Source: Echinostoma caproni
Taxonomy: Eukaryota > Platyhelminthes > Trematoda > Plagiorchiida > Echinostomatidae
Reading direction: 5' to 3'
NCBI GenBank assembly: GCA_900618425.1
Contig: UZAN01040569.1
Coordinates: forward strand, 1-60,001
Length of the DNA stretch: 60,001 nucleotides
Made by a program: the position numbers and the translations under genes
Shown here: one piece after another, positions 26,101 to 39,079 of the stretch
Layout of the letters: each line of letters begins with the position of its first letter
Numbering within the stretch: position 1 is the stretch's first letter
Notes under the pieces: model-generated
The model's database searches: none
What the model saw: only the letters and a program-made list of their open reading frames with translations
Told to the model about the DNA's origin: nothing

Positions 26101-29100
26101 GTACAAACACATAAAACTGCTAATGAATAAAGATTTTGGTCAAACAATTAGCATAGAGCAAGTGATATTTGCCTCGTGAACATCTAGGCTGAAATTTAAC
26201 ACCGATGAAAAAGTCATTGACTTTTCCTCTAAAACTGAAATTGGTATAGCATGAAATCAACTGCTGACTACATCAAAAAGTAAAAATGCATTTTGTGTGA
26301 TGACAGTGAAATGTCATACCGCGCAAGGCATATGTGCCGCATTTTGTAAGATGTTCTTACCACAAAGATAGAGTAGTGATTTATCAACCACAAACGGAAC
26401 ACTCAGTTTTTATTTATGTTCATCGGTGACGCAGACCCAGCAGCACATTTTCTCTGGCTGTTCGTGGCAGATATGATATTTGGGGGAAAATACACAACCG
26501 CAAAGACCGGGTTGGGTTATCCTAAATTTGAATGTTATTGATAAAATTGTTTTCACCGCAGTGGTGTGGAATTATCAAGATGTGGTGTGCACGTGTGTTA
26601 GACCGACCCGAAAGACCTGACTTTTATTACTGAATAATATTTTGAGTACATAGATGGAGAGAGTTGAAAGAGTGGTCTTTCCTTTTCCACCCATCCCGTC
26701 TCCGACATCACTTGTTCGTGCTGTTTGCACTTCGCTGCCAGAAGATGTTAGCTGCGCCTCTGTAGAGAGTTATCTCTAGGCTACACATGTTGTCGCTTGC
26801 TCCTGGAGATAGAAGTTTGCTTCCATAAAATAGTATAAGAAGAACCGTCACATAACTCACACATTATTTGCAAAGAAACATAAACGCGAGTACTTCAGGA
26901 CTACCAATATAATGATTTTATCTTCTCATTATTGAAAAATCCACTTCGTTTATCCGAAAGAAAGTTAAAGCAAAGAATTGAATTATTCGTTTTCAAGCCT
27001 CTAAATTATTATACAAGCACAAGGCAATTTCACTAATTTTGCGGTTGAACTCTTGATTGTTTAACTGTTCCGTGAGAAGAATTTGAAATATAAGCATTTC
27101 ACCAAGTGGCGACTATGCCACATACTTCGGATGACCTCAAAACGGATTCACCAGAGAGTGAACAATTCTCTTTGTCTTTTGTTCTACTCCCTGTCTCTAT
27201 TAGCACTCACACTTATGAAACAAAAGCAAAATCTAACGGAAATTCTAATAGGATGCATATTGTGATAAGCACAATCGGTCTTGATCAATAAACATCTCCA
27301 CAGATTTTATCTGCAAGCTTCAAGAAGAAGGATAATAGTAAATCTGAATGACCAAATGTAATGTTGAACTGTTCATCAGTTTGCATTTTGCTCAGCGAAA
27401 TGGCGTTCACTTTCATGATACTCTGCACTATATATATCTATCTGTTGACCTCCTTTGTTTCCAAAGAAAAGTGTAAAACAAATACATTTCCGTGCGTATT
27501 GTCTTGACACTATTTGATGACCAGTGTTCCGACTAAAAATCACTTATCCATACAAAAATACCTGATGTTCAGTAAGGTATTCTAATTCATGACATCACCT
27601 GACACTTACAATTTCACCTTTATGCTCAACTATTATTATCACAACACATCTTAGCAGCCTTCCACAGTTGTGTATTCACTTTTTGATTAAAATCAAATAG
27701 ATAACAGTGACTGAAACATTTTTTGTTGCACATTACTCCTGATTTCACATAACCAATAGTGAATTTACACTGTTCGAAAACTGGTATCGCATAAAACATG
27801 TAAACAAAAAAACCAAATCAAGCTAATTTTTGTCAACGTATTTTGGGCGTTTTATGAAACAATCATTGATAATTTCGAGGAAAACGGAAAATGTTAAAAC
27901 GATTGACTTCGTGGGTAATCGCAAGAAAACATTTTGACTTATCGAAGTTTTAAGTTCCCAATAAAGACACTATCCAGGTGGACAAGCAAAATACAAATCC
28001 TAAATAAATCCTAATAAAAGCTTTATAACACTAACGGAAATCTGAATCAGAAAAATTGCATCTGTTAGGTCCACAAATCCGATGGATAAAAATATAGTAA
28101 AAATTCAACAATTTCTGACACACTTTTCCTTCTAATTTTATGTAAGCTGAAATCATCGTTTTCTTACTGATTTGAATTTACCCTCAAAAGCTTATTCAGA
28201 TTTTTATCATGTAGCTTTATTTTCTGTGAATAAAAGGTTACAAGATGTATAGCAATCGCAGGATTCCACTAAATTCCACTACTAAATTTTTATTTCCAAT
28301 CAGTTTTTCAAAATTCAAAATTATGCTTATGCAGAGGACTATTTAGACTTTCGTTTATTTTAACTCACCAGTTTCAGTCAACATGCGTCGCAACCACCCA
28401 GTTGTATGCACTTCTCCATTACCTTAATATACATGGAAGCACAAGTGAGATTCTTTTGTTTTATAGAGTCTATTTCAATCACATAATGGTATAAAATACA
28501 TCATATGATATTTAAATGTTTGGCTTTCACTAAATCATCTTTATATTTCAGCAATTCCTTTTTAACCGTGTGTTGACGTTTTTCAATGTGCACCATCTAT
28601 TTTATGTCTCACGATGCCTAACTTAATTAAAAATGTCATTTTGGGGAATAGTTCTGGATATTTATATTTGTGCATGCTGACATATGGTCCAGTTGCATAG
28701 TTTTGTTCCATTACATAAATGTCATTGGAATTAGTACCTTTATTATGTGCTTAACTGTAATCAGTAAGCTTTAAATATTCAGTCTGATTTGGCGTATGAG
28801 CACAGTCTTTCAAAGCAAGTGAGTGTTCTTTCTCACCTTTAGTTAATCTGGTTTCTTCTAATTCATGTTTTGGAAATGGTAGAAGCATTGTGCTAAGTAG
28901 TTTTGTCCAAAGGTAACTCATAGACTCCATGAAAAGTAATGGACGCCTAGTTAATAACGTTGCCCTTTGGAACGCTGTGTGATCATCTTATCAGATTGTA
29001 ATTGAAAGCTCTTCCTTGGAGGTTTTTATATACAATTACAATAAAATCGTAAAATATTTATACAGTCAAAACCCAGTTTCGGTCGAGGATTTATCAGCTG

Positions 29101-30999
29101 TCACTTATGGTGTTAGGTTCAATTGGGCTTTTCTTTTTGAACATGCTGGGTTCGGTATTTTCCTTTCTGTGAGAAATGGCATCAAAATTTTGTCGGCTCG
29201 TTAGCATGGCTCAGGCAGTTCACGAATCACAGTTTGTTCAAGAAGGTGTACCATATTTACGATATGCAAATGATATGCTTGAGGCAATCAACATGAAATC
29301 AGAAAAATAAAGCAATCGAAATTGTATCGCTACTGACCAGAAAATAAGATTCGCTTTAGAAACAAAAATCGACAAACTGTCATTAATAGACCTCCGTCTG
29401 AATCGCAGCAGACGTAATCCAGAAGAGAGTGGAGACCATACGGTGCTGATAATCTGGCCTTCTATACTGCGAACTCAATGTTTTGCTCATGTCCAAATAA
29501 CTTATACTTATACGACTATCGACATCATCACCAATCACTGAAAAGCCCGTTCGCTGGTCTGTGAACTATTTCCAGTATTATATCCAAATTCAGAATGAAT
29601 TCTGGTAAAGGAATTTTTCAAGGGAATTACAGAATTCCATCAGGGAAGGAATCTGTAAATGAGCCATAAAAATCAAGCATCAGCGTCAAGGCTTATCCAA
29701 GCTCTTCCTTGTTAAACAAATCTCTATTACTAGTGTTTCTATAAAAACGGGCAAAATGGATATCATCAGATGATCTTAGGCGTTTATAAAAAGATTGCTT
29801 GAGTTGCGATATTTGGTAGACGGTTCACCGTTGTCATGAATGAAGCTCTATTCGGCTTCTGAGGTAGCGGATTCATATTTACTGAGTTCAGCGCGTACTT
29901 CCAAGGAGAGACTTAAGTGAGGAGGTAAGGTTTGCGCGTAAAATTATTCCACTTTCTTTTGATTGCAAATGGTAAATAGTGTTATCCAACGAAGATTGTG
30001 CATCTCTTTGCGGTACGCTAACTTTTGACCTGTTTGCAAGTGAATAATCACTTTTATTTATTGCCTGTCTTTCCTTCCTTTGTGTTCGTCAAGGAAGGCG
30101 AATGAACTGGTATTTAAATTTAGCACTCGGTTATTCTTTTTAGCAGGAGTTCTAGGCGGATTCAAACCGATGTTCTCTGTGGCCACTTTGGGAAGGTAAT
30201 GCGAAAAATGTGTGGTTATGAGAATTCGCATAGGGTTAGGGAAATAGTTAGTTTTCCTTTAAAATGATATTCGACCAACCCGATGGCGTAACAAATACTC
30301 ATATTGAAATTATTTCTGGATTAAGCAGTTTCAGGGGATAAGGGTTTAGAATATCTCGAACAAATCAATTATCTGAATCATATGACCGATTTTTTCCTTT
30401 GTGATTTAGGGTCCTAACGCAGGTTTTGCAGTCAAAATAAAATATCCACTAGATAATTGATTCATAAATCGTTTAACTAACTAGGCAAAAAGACAACAAA
30501 AATTTCCCAAACGCACTGTCAAAATGAACGCATCCCCATACAGTTTATTACGGCCCAGGCTTTAAGGAAAATGATGACAGAAAATGAATACGTATCCATT
30601 TTAACGTCATTTAACATCAGTAAACACACAATCAAACGTTGTTCTAAATGGCCATAATTTGGTTGTCACTTTTAAGTCCGAACTAGCCGCAATTATTCTA
30701 CTCAAAAAACTGCGCCTTATTTGCATTAAACAAGCCACAGAACAATAGATATCCACAAAAAATGATTTTCTATCTGTTTTAGATGAAACTTGTGCTCAGT
30801 TTTCTTCTCTGGAATGAATAATAATATTTCGTTCGGTCTAGACATACGACTGACACGAGGGAATTTGTTCAACCCGGAACAACAACACTGAGAGAGAACA
30901 CGATTCGAGACCACAATCAGAGTGTATTCAATTATTAGGATTTAACTCGCAAATATATAGGGCAAATCATGCATACGAAAGCGGCGCAGTAAAGCACCA

Positions 31000-31820
31000 A
31001 GCAGATCGCGTCCGTCAGAGTTCAATTGGCCCATCAGACAACCACTGGCTGACTATTTCTGCAGTCATCCACTCCGGATTCAGCCTGCCTGGAGCGTCGC
31101 GAGCGTGCGTGTAGCCTGACGCGCAGGCATGTACAACCTGGTGGATTGTATAAGCTTCATCCTTTTGAGCTCAACAGTTTGTTGTATGATCGCATACTCA
31201 GATTGATTAGGAACGGAACTGTTACCGCTCAGTCCATTGTCGAGATTGGTCTTGACATATGCCTTGGTTGCTTGGGTACATTCGAAGCAGGAACATTCAA
31301 GCTATTCGGGTGCTGTTTCATATTGGACCAGTTGGGGTAGTGGCGGGCGAGGGCCTTTATGAGGTTGGTCCTTGGGTGATTGGCTTGGAATCGTCATTGA
31401 ACTCTGTATTGTAGCGCCTGTGGGGTGAAGACGCGTTCAGTGAATAGGATGCAATCGTCCGCCACTGATTGAGATTTTTGACCGTGATAAAACCGTTGGC
31501 GGGCTTCGGGCACATGTGTTGGCTAATGAGTGCGGAGATAATGAGCGAGTTGTTGCAAAAACCAACAACAAGAAAATGGTTGTATTTAGAAGGAAGTGAA
31601 ATTGTAGTGACTGAGAAATAGTTTATTTTTATCTCGTTTTTGTGACAGCACAGAGAACACTGGACAGGCATTTCGTCCACGTTGAAACTCGTCACCAATA
31701 AGCCTAGGTTTCGAGTTCTTTCTGATTTTCCAACATTCTAATACTGCCAACAGGTGGGCCGGGGCTACACTTCGTAAATCACGTGTTCGGAAGTGATCAC
31801 CTTGCGAGAACACTTATATC
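31000..31820 (-). other. Unassigned block with fragmentary coding potential
   Basis: This stretch is richer in CpG and G+C than its surroundings. It holds overlapping minus-strand open frames (31,813-31,586 and 31,698-31,357) that stay open over several hundred bases but are broken by stops. I could not match them to a known transposon or gene; a decayed mobile element is the simplest guess. The plus-strand frame at 31,146-31,340 is equally unassigned. Confidence 0.3.
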
Positions 31821-34642
31821 AATGGTTCGGAGCAAGATTGACGAAAAATATATTCCATTGTTTAACGCTTATCCGTGAATTTTGGTAAATTCACAACAAA
31901 AGTATTTCCCAGTTGGATATAATCGATAAATTATTGGATATGTATATATTGTTCGGTTGAGATAATTAGAGTTTCACTAAAATCTCCCGACACCTACCAC
32001 ATTTGTGTTAGTTGTATCTCAGTGCATTAATTCCTTGCAAATACCACTTCTTTTGTACATTCTTTTATTAAAGTATACGACTTAANAAATTTATCATTGA
32101 AAACAGAACAAAGGGTGGTGATGGCTCAGTGGGTTCGGATTCCACCACCATCGCCTGGCTATCTCCATTTTGTGTTGCATAGCAGCCCTTTGATTGGCCG
32201 CTTAACCCTTCCTGAAAAGCGTATCTTCGCATATTTAATAAAAGAAAGTAAAAATGGGAAAACAAGGAGAGAAAAATGTTTTCGGATGTTTACTTTGGTA
32301 AGCCATCACAAGCACTGTTATTTAATAAGAGGAGCAGAATATCATGTACAAACAGATAAGAACAACTTAAGATTGAAAACCCAGGTTTAGATTGAGGATT
32401 AGTTATCTCTGAAGTTAGCTGTTTACAACAGGAGGAGGGAGGGGGATAAAGTAAAACGTTGGTAGATTGNACGAGTCAGTTAACCAATGTCATGGTTTGT
32501 TTTCACCGAACACAGTTGGGCTACCTGAATCAAATACCACGTTCCACACCGGTCAGAAATAAGAAGGTGATTGACACTGATTGCAGTGGCTTCTAGTGTT
32601 CTAATCTTTTACACTTTGGGCGTACATGATGGGACATAAAATGTAGTAATCAACTCGAATTTAGTATATACTAAATACACTATCCCTCTAATAAGCGGGT
32701 AATGAGTAACTTTGAAATAGCTCCATTCTGCGCGTATCTTAGACCCTGGGAGTGCTGTGTTGTGGTTCTTCTGCATAACTGCCTTAAAGTGTGTTTAAAT
32801 AAAAAGTTTCGCAGTTACTCTTAAACCAATGAATTTTGCAGATAAGATCGACGTATTGTGTTTGTCCTACCTAATTCTTTTTGGTGTTGCTTGAAAATTC
32901 ACTTCTAGTAAACGTGCTCATATGTGTCTACAGTTATTAAATGTTAGTAAGCGAGCTTTTGTCAGAAAACAATTTATGTTCGATGAATGACCATTTGTTG
33001 AATTGCGAAATTGATGTTGAAACTAAAGGAAAAGGTATTCTGACACCTTGCGTTATTCGGTTGATGTCTCTTAATTGAAATAGAACGTCGAACATTAGAT
33101 AAAAGGCGCTTTTCCTCAATTAAGTAACGGAAGTTGTTCATAAGTATTCCATACGGATTTTCATAGATTATTTGCACTTTTTCATAGATGCTTGAGTCTG
33201 TTGATTAAAATAGATGTTGCCATCCAAGTGGTTTTCGTCTAGATACGGTCAAATATACCAACATTTGACATTTTTGTTCAATAACATGAATAATCCCTTT
33301 AGAAGACCCAGTGTGTAAGAAATCCGAAGCCCCATAGGTGTTGCCTGATTTTATGCTGTGCCCCATTCTAACGAAAAGAGTAACGTTATTCAACGAAGAG
33401 ATTAACCATACACGTGAATGAAACGGAAATATTTATCAAACTCGATTGCAAATTACTTTGAAATGCAAAAACCAAATAGTGAACTGAATTGACCCAACCA
33501 CCTTCAGTAACACAGTAAGCAAGTATGAACGTATTGCTGAAGCAAATAACATCCTTTCAGTGTGAAATCAAAAAATGAAATTCTGTCCCGTTAGTTTTAT
33601 TTAAAATAAGCTGCCGATAACTGTGTGGTAGGAGGTAGGTTTGACCTAAAAAACTTCGAGAAGATGAAATGGTCCATATCAGCTTAACTACTACAACAAA
33701 CCTTTCTCAGATTTCTTCATGTAAAGTTTTTCCCAGACATTAGGAACGCTGCTAACCTGTTGATTCTTGTGGGTAGTCCATCCTAGAGTAGCTGCCAAGC
33801 AAGGACATTACCGAATATTCAAAAGCATAGATGTGCATCTTTTTTGAACATTTTGAATTTTGAGATGGTAGTAAAATTTTATACTCCAAAATAGTTTTTC
33901 ACACAACCTTTCTTAACAAAACAAATTCTCTTTACTTTAAAATTTCCTAAATTCTTTGCTTGGAGTATTTTTACCCAGTTAGTCACATTTGTTCATGAAA
34001 AGAATAATATTTTATATCTTTCATTTGTTGTCAATTTTCGGTTTTCAAAATTTTGTTGTAGTTCCCACAATCGGAAAGAAATCATTCAGGTTGGCTCTCG
34101 GGCGTAAAATCCTCACTGAACCATTTCATCGCGTTATTATTATTATCATCATTCTGCCAGGAGTTATTTAAATAAACCAAGGAACGCAGAGTGTATGTTG
34201 TTGATACCAACAGCGGAAATGTAATGATGATGACGTGATTCACCAAGTTATTCTTGTCAGATGCCGCCAGATTTGCTGCTACCGCTACTGCTGACATTTC
34301 CCCGGTTATCCGTGAGTGCCTGTGCGCCGTTTCTCTATCTTGCTTTATTTTAACCCAGCGTTTCTGATTGGGCTATCATGTTCATTTTTACGATTCTACA
34401 GATCATCCTCGCTGATAAAGCCGTGAGTGTTCCAGCATCAAACGAAATGGTTTGGGGGATTTGAGGAAGGCGACTTGCACGCACTTCAGTATGTATTTGT
34501 TTCCGCTTATTGTATGCTGTTTTCACTGTTGACTGAGTTAAGTAAATGAAAGAAATGAGTGGGTGAATCGACGAACAAACAAATAAAACAGCAAAGTAAG
34601 AGAAAGATGTGGGTGCAATGTTTTGCCTCTAATTACCACATG

Positions 34643-34648
34643 NNNNNN
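34643..34648. other. Assembly gap (N run)
   Basis: Six N. Other ambiguous positions in the window are 5,573-5,575, 9,954, 16,130-16,136, 32,086, 32,470 and 34,961. Confidence 0.98.
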
Positions 34649-35820
34649 AAGAGAGGCATTTGTGAACCGTTAATTTTTTCACCTCTCTCTTGGTAAGGAA
34701 AAGAATCAGGTCACGATAGCAACTGTTTATTCGTATCAATTTTCACGCTGCTTCCAGTTCCAGACTACAGTGTCTTGTTGCATATCCGTTTGTCCCTGCA
34801 AATCGATCACAACATCATATTTATGTGCCCGGGTAAACATTTATCATTCTGAAAATGATCAGAGTCTTAAGAAAACGCAATGCGAAACGGGGTAGACGGA
34901 AGAAGATTAGTGAGCGGACGTGAATAAAACAGACGAACGGTACCGTAATGGGACAGCGGTNCAGCGGTAAACTACAGGATACAGACTCCGATGAACTTCG
35001 TTCTATTACAGAACGTCGATGAATGAAGGAAACCTGTAATTAGTAATGATTTTCAGACTTTACCTTCTATCTGCCCGCTGCCGTTCGTGTAGCACATACC
35101 ACGAATGAACCGTGATGAAGAAGAAGCAGGTCGCGCACAACTTACTCGAGTACTCCCCAGCTGTAACCCAACCTATTCTTTTGAATAACTGGTTTAATCT
35201 TTTTCATCTGCTCCTCAGGCGTCTTGGTGAAAAATACAGTTACAGGGTAAATAGCTTGTTATATCAATCACAATACTCACTAGGTTTTTATTAGGTTGCC
35301 GCCAAATTCTTCCTTTGTGCACTAAAAGAATTTCGTGGTACTTTGGCGCGCTCGCGAATATTTAAGCATAATTTGCCACGTAAAGGTTTGAACAGAACTG
35401 GAAGTTTAACTAAGATCAACACAGAAATTCAATACTTCAATTATCACAAAACACTTATGCTTGAGAGATTCTGTCACATTTGACCGAATTCGGTCTTATT
35501 TACTATCCTGGTTTGGGACTGAATCAACGATGAGGATTCTAATCATGATTTCTGTTTGATGTGTGTTTACTTGATGGGTGGTGTTAGTGAATCGCATCTC
35601 AAATCCCACCACCTCCAACCTTCTTCTGCATTTCCGTATTTCCCCAGGTGACTTTGTATGTACGCAGCCCCTTTCCTGACTAAATATCTTTATGCTTAAC
35701 GCCTAAAAGGAATTAGAAAAACGTTGACATCTGTATTTGTATTAAAGTAAAATTTTTGCGAGATTATCATTTTTTTCTAAACTATAAGAACTTTTCAGAT
35801 GCGATGGAAATGTTTGTGGT

Positions 35821-35965
35821 AACCAACAAAGAGCATTGAACAGCTGTTTCGTCCTGTTCGTCAGCCGTGCGTACCTTTTGTGTCCCTGTCAAGACCCGAA
35901 CTGCGATGAGTCGGGTCGGGACTTCAAACCCTTACCCCTGAACTACACGACCGATGGTCATCACC
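35821..35965 (-). mobile_element. Degenerate tRNA-derived SINE copy
   Basis: On the minus strand a tRNA-like head contains an A-box-like TAGTTCAGGGGTAAG and a B-box-like GGTTTGAAGTCCC, placed too close together as if the middle of the tRNA were deleted. A tail with GACTCATCGC and AGGACGAAACAGCTGTTC follows. Related tails occur at 38.4, 49.7 and 51.7 kb, which supports a shared repeat family. Confidence 0.55.
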
Positions 35966-36309
35966 TATATGGGAACTTTTGATCATCGAAAACATTTGTA
36001 CAAATCTTGGAAACACAAGATAGATAGTTTTATTCGGGTAATAGGTTAATTTTGAAATACTTTTTAATTATTTAAGTGATATCTTCCTAAATAATTTTTA
36101 GCATGAATTTTACTGTTATAACTACTGTTTTGATAATTTTGAACAGTGGCAATCACGTATAAATCATTATTACAAGTTTTAAGTTTGTGATCCGATGCTA
36201 TTTTGCTCGGTCACTGTGCTTTTAGTACGGGAAAATAATTTACTCTTTCTGTGATGGAGTTATATCGCATAATCTGTTCGAAGGAAAGGACTACATTTTG
36301 ACAAATACG

Positions 36310-36378
36310 TTGGTTTCGCATACCTGGGACCGTGAGCGACGGCCTCAGAGATATACGTCAACTGAGCTAGACCACTTA
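36310..36378 (-). repeat. tRNA-like fragment
   Basis: The minus strand reads GGTCTAGCTCAGTTGACG, a good A-box-like start, but the B box is poor (GGTATGCGAAACC). Possibly another SINE head. Confidence 0.35.
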
Positions 36379-37298
36379 AAATTAAAACCCTGAAGTTTAT
36401 TTGTGTCTTCTTCTTCAAATAACTCAATTTATATTGAAATAACCGTATGTTGTGTGAACAAACCGGTGGTATCTATGGGGTTTGATGAACAAAACTTTGG
36501 CTTCTCTGCTTGAAATGAGACAACTACAAACGTATCATGTCATCCTCCAGGGGACAATTTATTGCGTCGACTTCGAATAAACAACATACTTAAAACGCTT
36601 TTATGTCAAGAAATTCTGCTTAGCCAAACGAGGAGTAGCTTTTGCAGATACGCTGAATCACAGGAGTCAATTGGTGAACCATGGCGTTGGTTCTAATTTA
36701 CGTTTTGCGTGTTAGATGCGGTCAACCATGACGAATTTGGCTAAACCTCATTTATGATAAGAGGTTTGTGATAAAGTTAAACATTCGGGGTTCGACAATG
36801 TGCATGACGAGGTGAGAAATTACCAGAGGGGCGAACCTGATGAATGGCACTCACTGCTATACGGGTAGTGTGTGTGAAGGGACATATTTTCTAGGAATTG
36901 AAATGCTATTTATTACAAAATGTATGCATCAGAAAGTGTTAAAGTTGTGAGGTATAGTAAACAAATAGTATTACTAAGTTCTTACTCGTTTTGTAGATCA
37001 TTTCAAACAGTTCATCTCGGCAAAATTGTAAACTGCATTCAATTATTACAGGATGTAAACAGTTTAAATTTCTCTTTGAAAGCATTTCGAATTCAAACGT
37101 CGTAGCATACGTTTCGTGCTACGAGATCAATCATACCTTTCTGATATTTTCACATTGGGTTACACGTAGTGTTTAGAGAAGCATAAGTACACAACAGTTC
37201 ACCTGAGTCGATTGTCACGTCAACCAGGGCTTCTTGCAAATCAACTGAATTTCTTCAGATTGGGTATCCCAGGGTATGAATTTAAAATACTTTTGGTA

Positions 37299-37385
37299 TG
37301 GTCTCATAGCTCAGCTGATAGAACTAATGCTAGGCAGACAGTGTGGGGTGTTTTTGAATGAGTTAAAATCCTGTTGAAGTTACTG
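37299..37385 (+). repeat. tRNA-like sequence, degenerate
   Basis: An A-box-like TAGCTCAGCTGATAGA at 37,307-37,322 is followed about 40 bases later by a decayed B box (GAGTTAAAATCC, near 37,360). The spacing fits a tRNA, but the B box lacks the invariant TTCGA, so I do not call a functional tRNA gene. Confidence 0.4.
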
Positions 37386-38399
37386 ATGCCCCCACAACTG
37401 GATTACATCTGAAGATTTTTCCGAGTTTGCCGAATAGTGAAACTTGAAAAATGAATGGGTTGCTTTGTTTTGATGGAAAAATGTAGACATCACAGAAAGA
37501 ATGCTCAGAAATGAAAATTACCCAACCAAGTGGTTTGCAGTATAGTATAAGATAAATAAAATATTACTGTCTTAGGAAACAAAGGAACGAGGTTTAGTAG
37601 ATGGAGATCTAGTTATCGTGCTCTGATATTTAAAGGGTTCCTTAAAAATCTTCAGATAATAATAACTCGAGGTTTGCGATATGTAACAGTACCTCCGGTT
37701 CTCAGTGTACATTCATATTCCGATTGGTGAAATAGCCAACCTATGATAGAGATTGTTTTAACGTTTCACTTTTGATGCACTGATATATCCGGAAGTACTT
37801 GCAAAAACTAGTTAATTCCGTAAGTGTTGACTAAATGCATAAAATCTGTCAAACAGTAAATTTTCAACACAACCAAATTCAGCGTTCCCTACACCAGACA
37901 AACAATTAAAGTTATCCATTAATAAAAGGAAACTTATAAAACGAAACGTTTCCAATTCCAAATAAGTTTTGCATAGTCAGCTTACATTTTTGTAAAAATG
38001 AATTCAACCTTGACCATCGCCGTTCATTGATGTCAGAAATTTAGGTGTGATAGTGCTTCATCGAGCCGTAACTTGAACGAATCAAAAATAGCAGCAGAAG
38101 TAAACTGGGTGGGGAATGCGAATTCTTACTGCAAAAAAGGAAGGACAACTATCTAGCAAACGCCTGCACAGATCACTGATGCATTGTTTTCTCCCCTGGG
38201 ATGGCATTCATAGTTACTGTTAGCTGAACTGTGACACGGGGGACTAGCTTGATGCAACGTTTGAATTATTTCAGTAATGTTGGCCACAAACAGACAGTGT
38301 ATTGGAGTGAAATGAAGTGCAAAAAATGTATGCTTGCGTATTGAGTGAATAAGTATGCTATTTATATGATGAATTAGTCATGTAAATGAGGCTTGAGCT

Positions 38400-38550
38400 G
38401 AGAATCTAAGAAGCTCTGGACAGCAGTTTTGACCTGGTTGAGTCTCATCAGCGATGCGAATTCATCGAATAGACCGGGGATCGAATCCAGGATATCACAT
38501 ATAGAATGCATACTTACTCCCCTTTCGACCACCGAGCAGTGGATCAGACC
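38400..38550 (-). mobile_element. tRNA-derived SINE copy
   Basis: The best SINE head in the window. On the minus strand an A-box-like GCTCGGTGGTCGAAAGG (complement of 38,521-38,537) is followed by a near-perfect B box, GGATTCGATCCCC (complement of 38,476-38,488). A tail with GATGAGACTC and CAGGTCAAAACTGCTGTCCA parallels the tails at 35.8, 49.7 and 51.7 kb. The neighbouring open frames simply read through it. Confidence 0.6.
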
Positions 38551-38959
38551 GTTTATCATCTCGAATATATATGCGATATAGCGCAGCCTGCTTTGCAAGC
38601 TTGTTGCGGTCATCGCACTTTGCTCAACTCAGCACTAGGCCCCAGGGTTATGACTCGGTTGGAACCTTTCACAACCTGACTAATTGTGTTATCATTCGTA
38701 TTATTCTTTTGCGACAGACAGCAGAAACATTGAACTATAGAAATGTTCGAGTAAACCGATATAATGGAACAGTTTTTATTGACATGTGCTTAATTTATTA
38801 CAATGAATCCACATTTAACTCACGGGTAACTGTGAGTTATTATGAAGGATACTTCATATTGATTGATTGGAACTGACCACATTTAATATTTCATCTTTAC
38901 GCACATTACTCAGCTCTTCTAGTCAACCATACCCTCAAAGGCAAAAGACTTGAGTTTCG

Positions 38960-39072
38960 CCCTTAATAGAGTTGATCATTAGTGCATATCCAAAGTACCG
39001 TCCGGGGCTTCAACTCCGAACCCACCACATGGAAGGCGCGTGCTACTACTGTTCCACCCAGCTCATACCAGG
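38960..39072 (-). mobile_element. tRNA-like SINE head
   Basis: On the minus strand GAGCTGGGTGGAACAG (A-box-like) is followed by GGGTTCGGAGTTGAAGCCCC (expanded B box), spanning about 75 bases as in a tRNA. Downstream an AGGGCGAAACTC piece weakly recalls the SINE tail of the other copies. Confidence 0.45.
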
Positions 39073-39079
39073 GCTAAAA

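Larger units (their letters stand above)
18165..35815. other. Long gene-poor, AT-rich stretch
   Basis: No coding exon is supported. Contents seen: a CA repeat (18,733-18,759), a GATC/TGAC-rich run (19,902-19,942), two faint tRNA-like pieces (22,590-22,655 and 23,041-23,108), and an unassigned CpG-richer block at 31,000-31,820. There are N positions at 32,086, 32,470, 34,643-34,648 and 34,961. Open frames such as 22,666-23,031 (-) and 25,343-25,651 (+) carry no domain I recognise. Confidence 0.45.

Noticed and set aside
29245..29310. YLRYANDML on the plus strand, similar to a reverse-transcriptase catalytic box
   Set aside because: No other reverse-transcriptase motif is found before or after it in any frame; a short match like this is expected by chance.
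37299..37385. Functional tRNA gene
   Set aside because: The A box is good but the B box has lost the invariant TTCGA, and no acceptor stem pairs properly.
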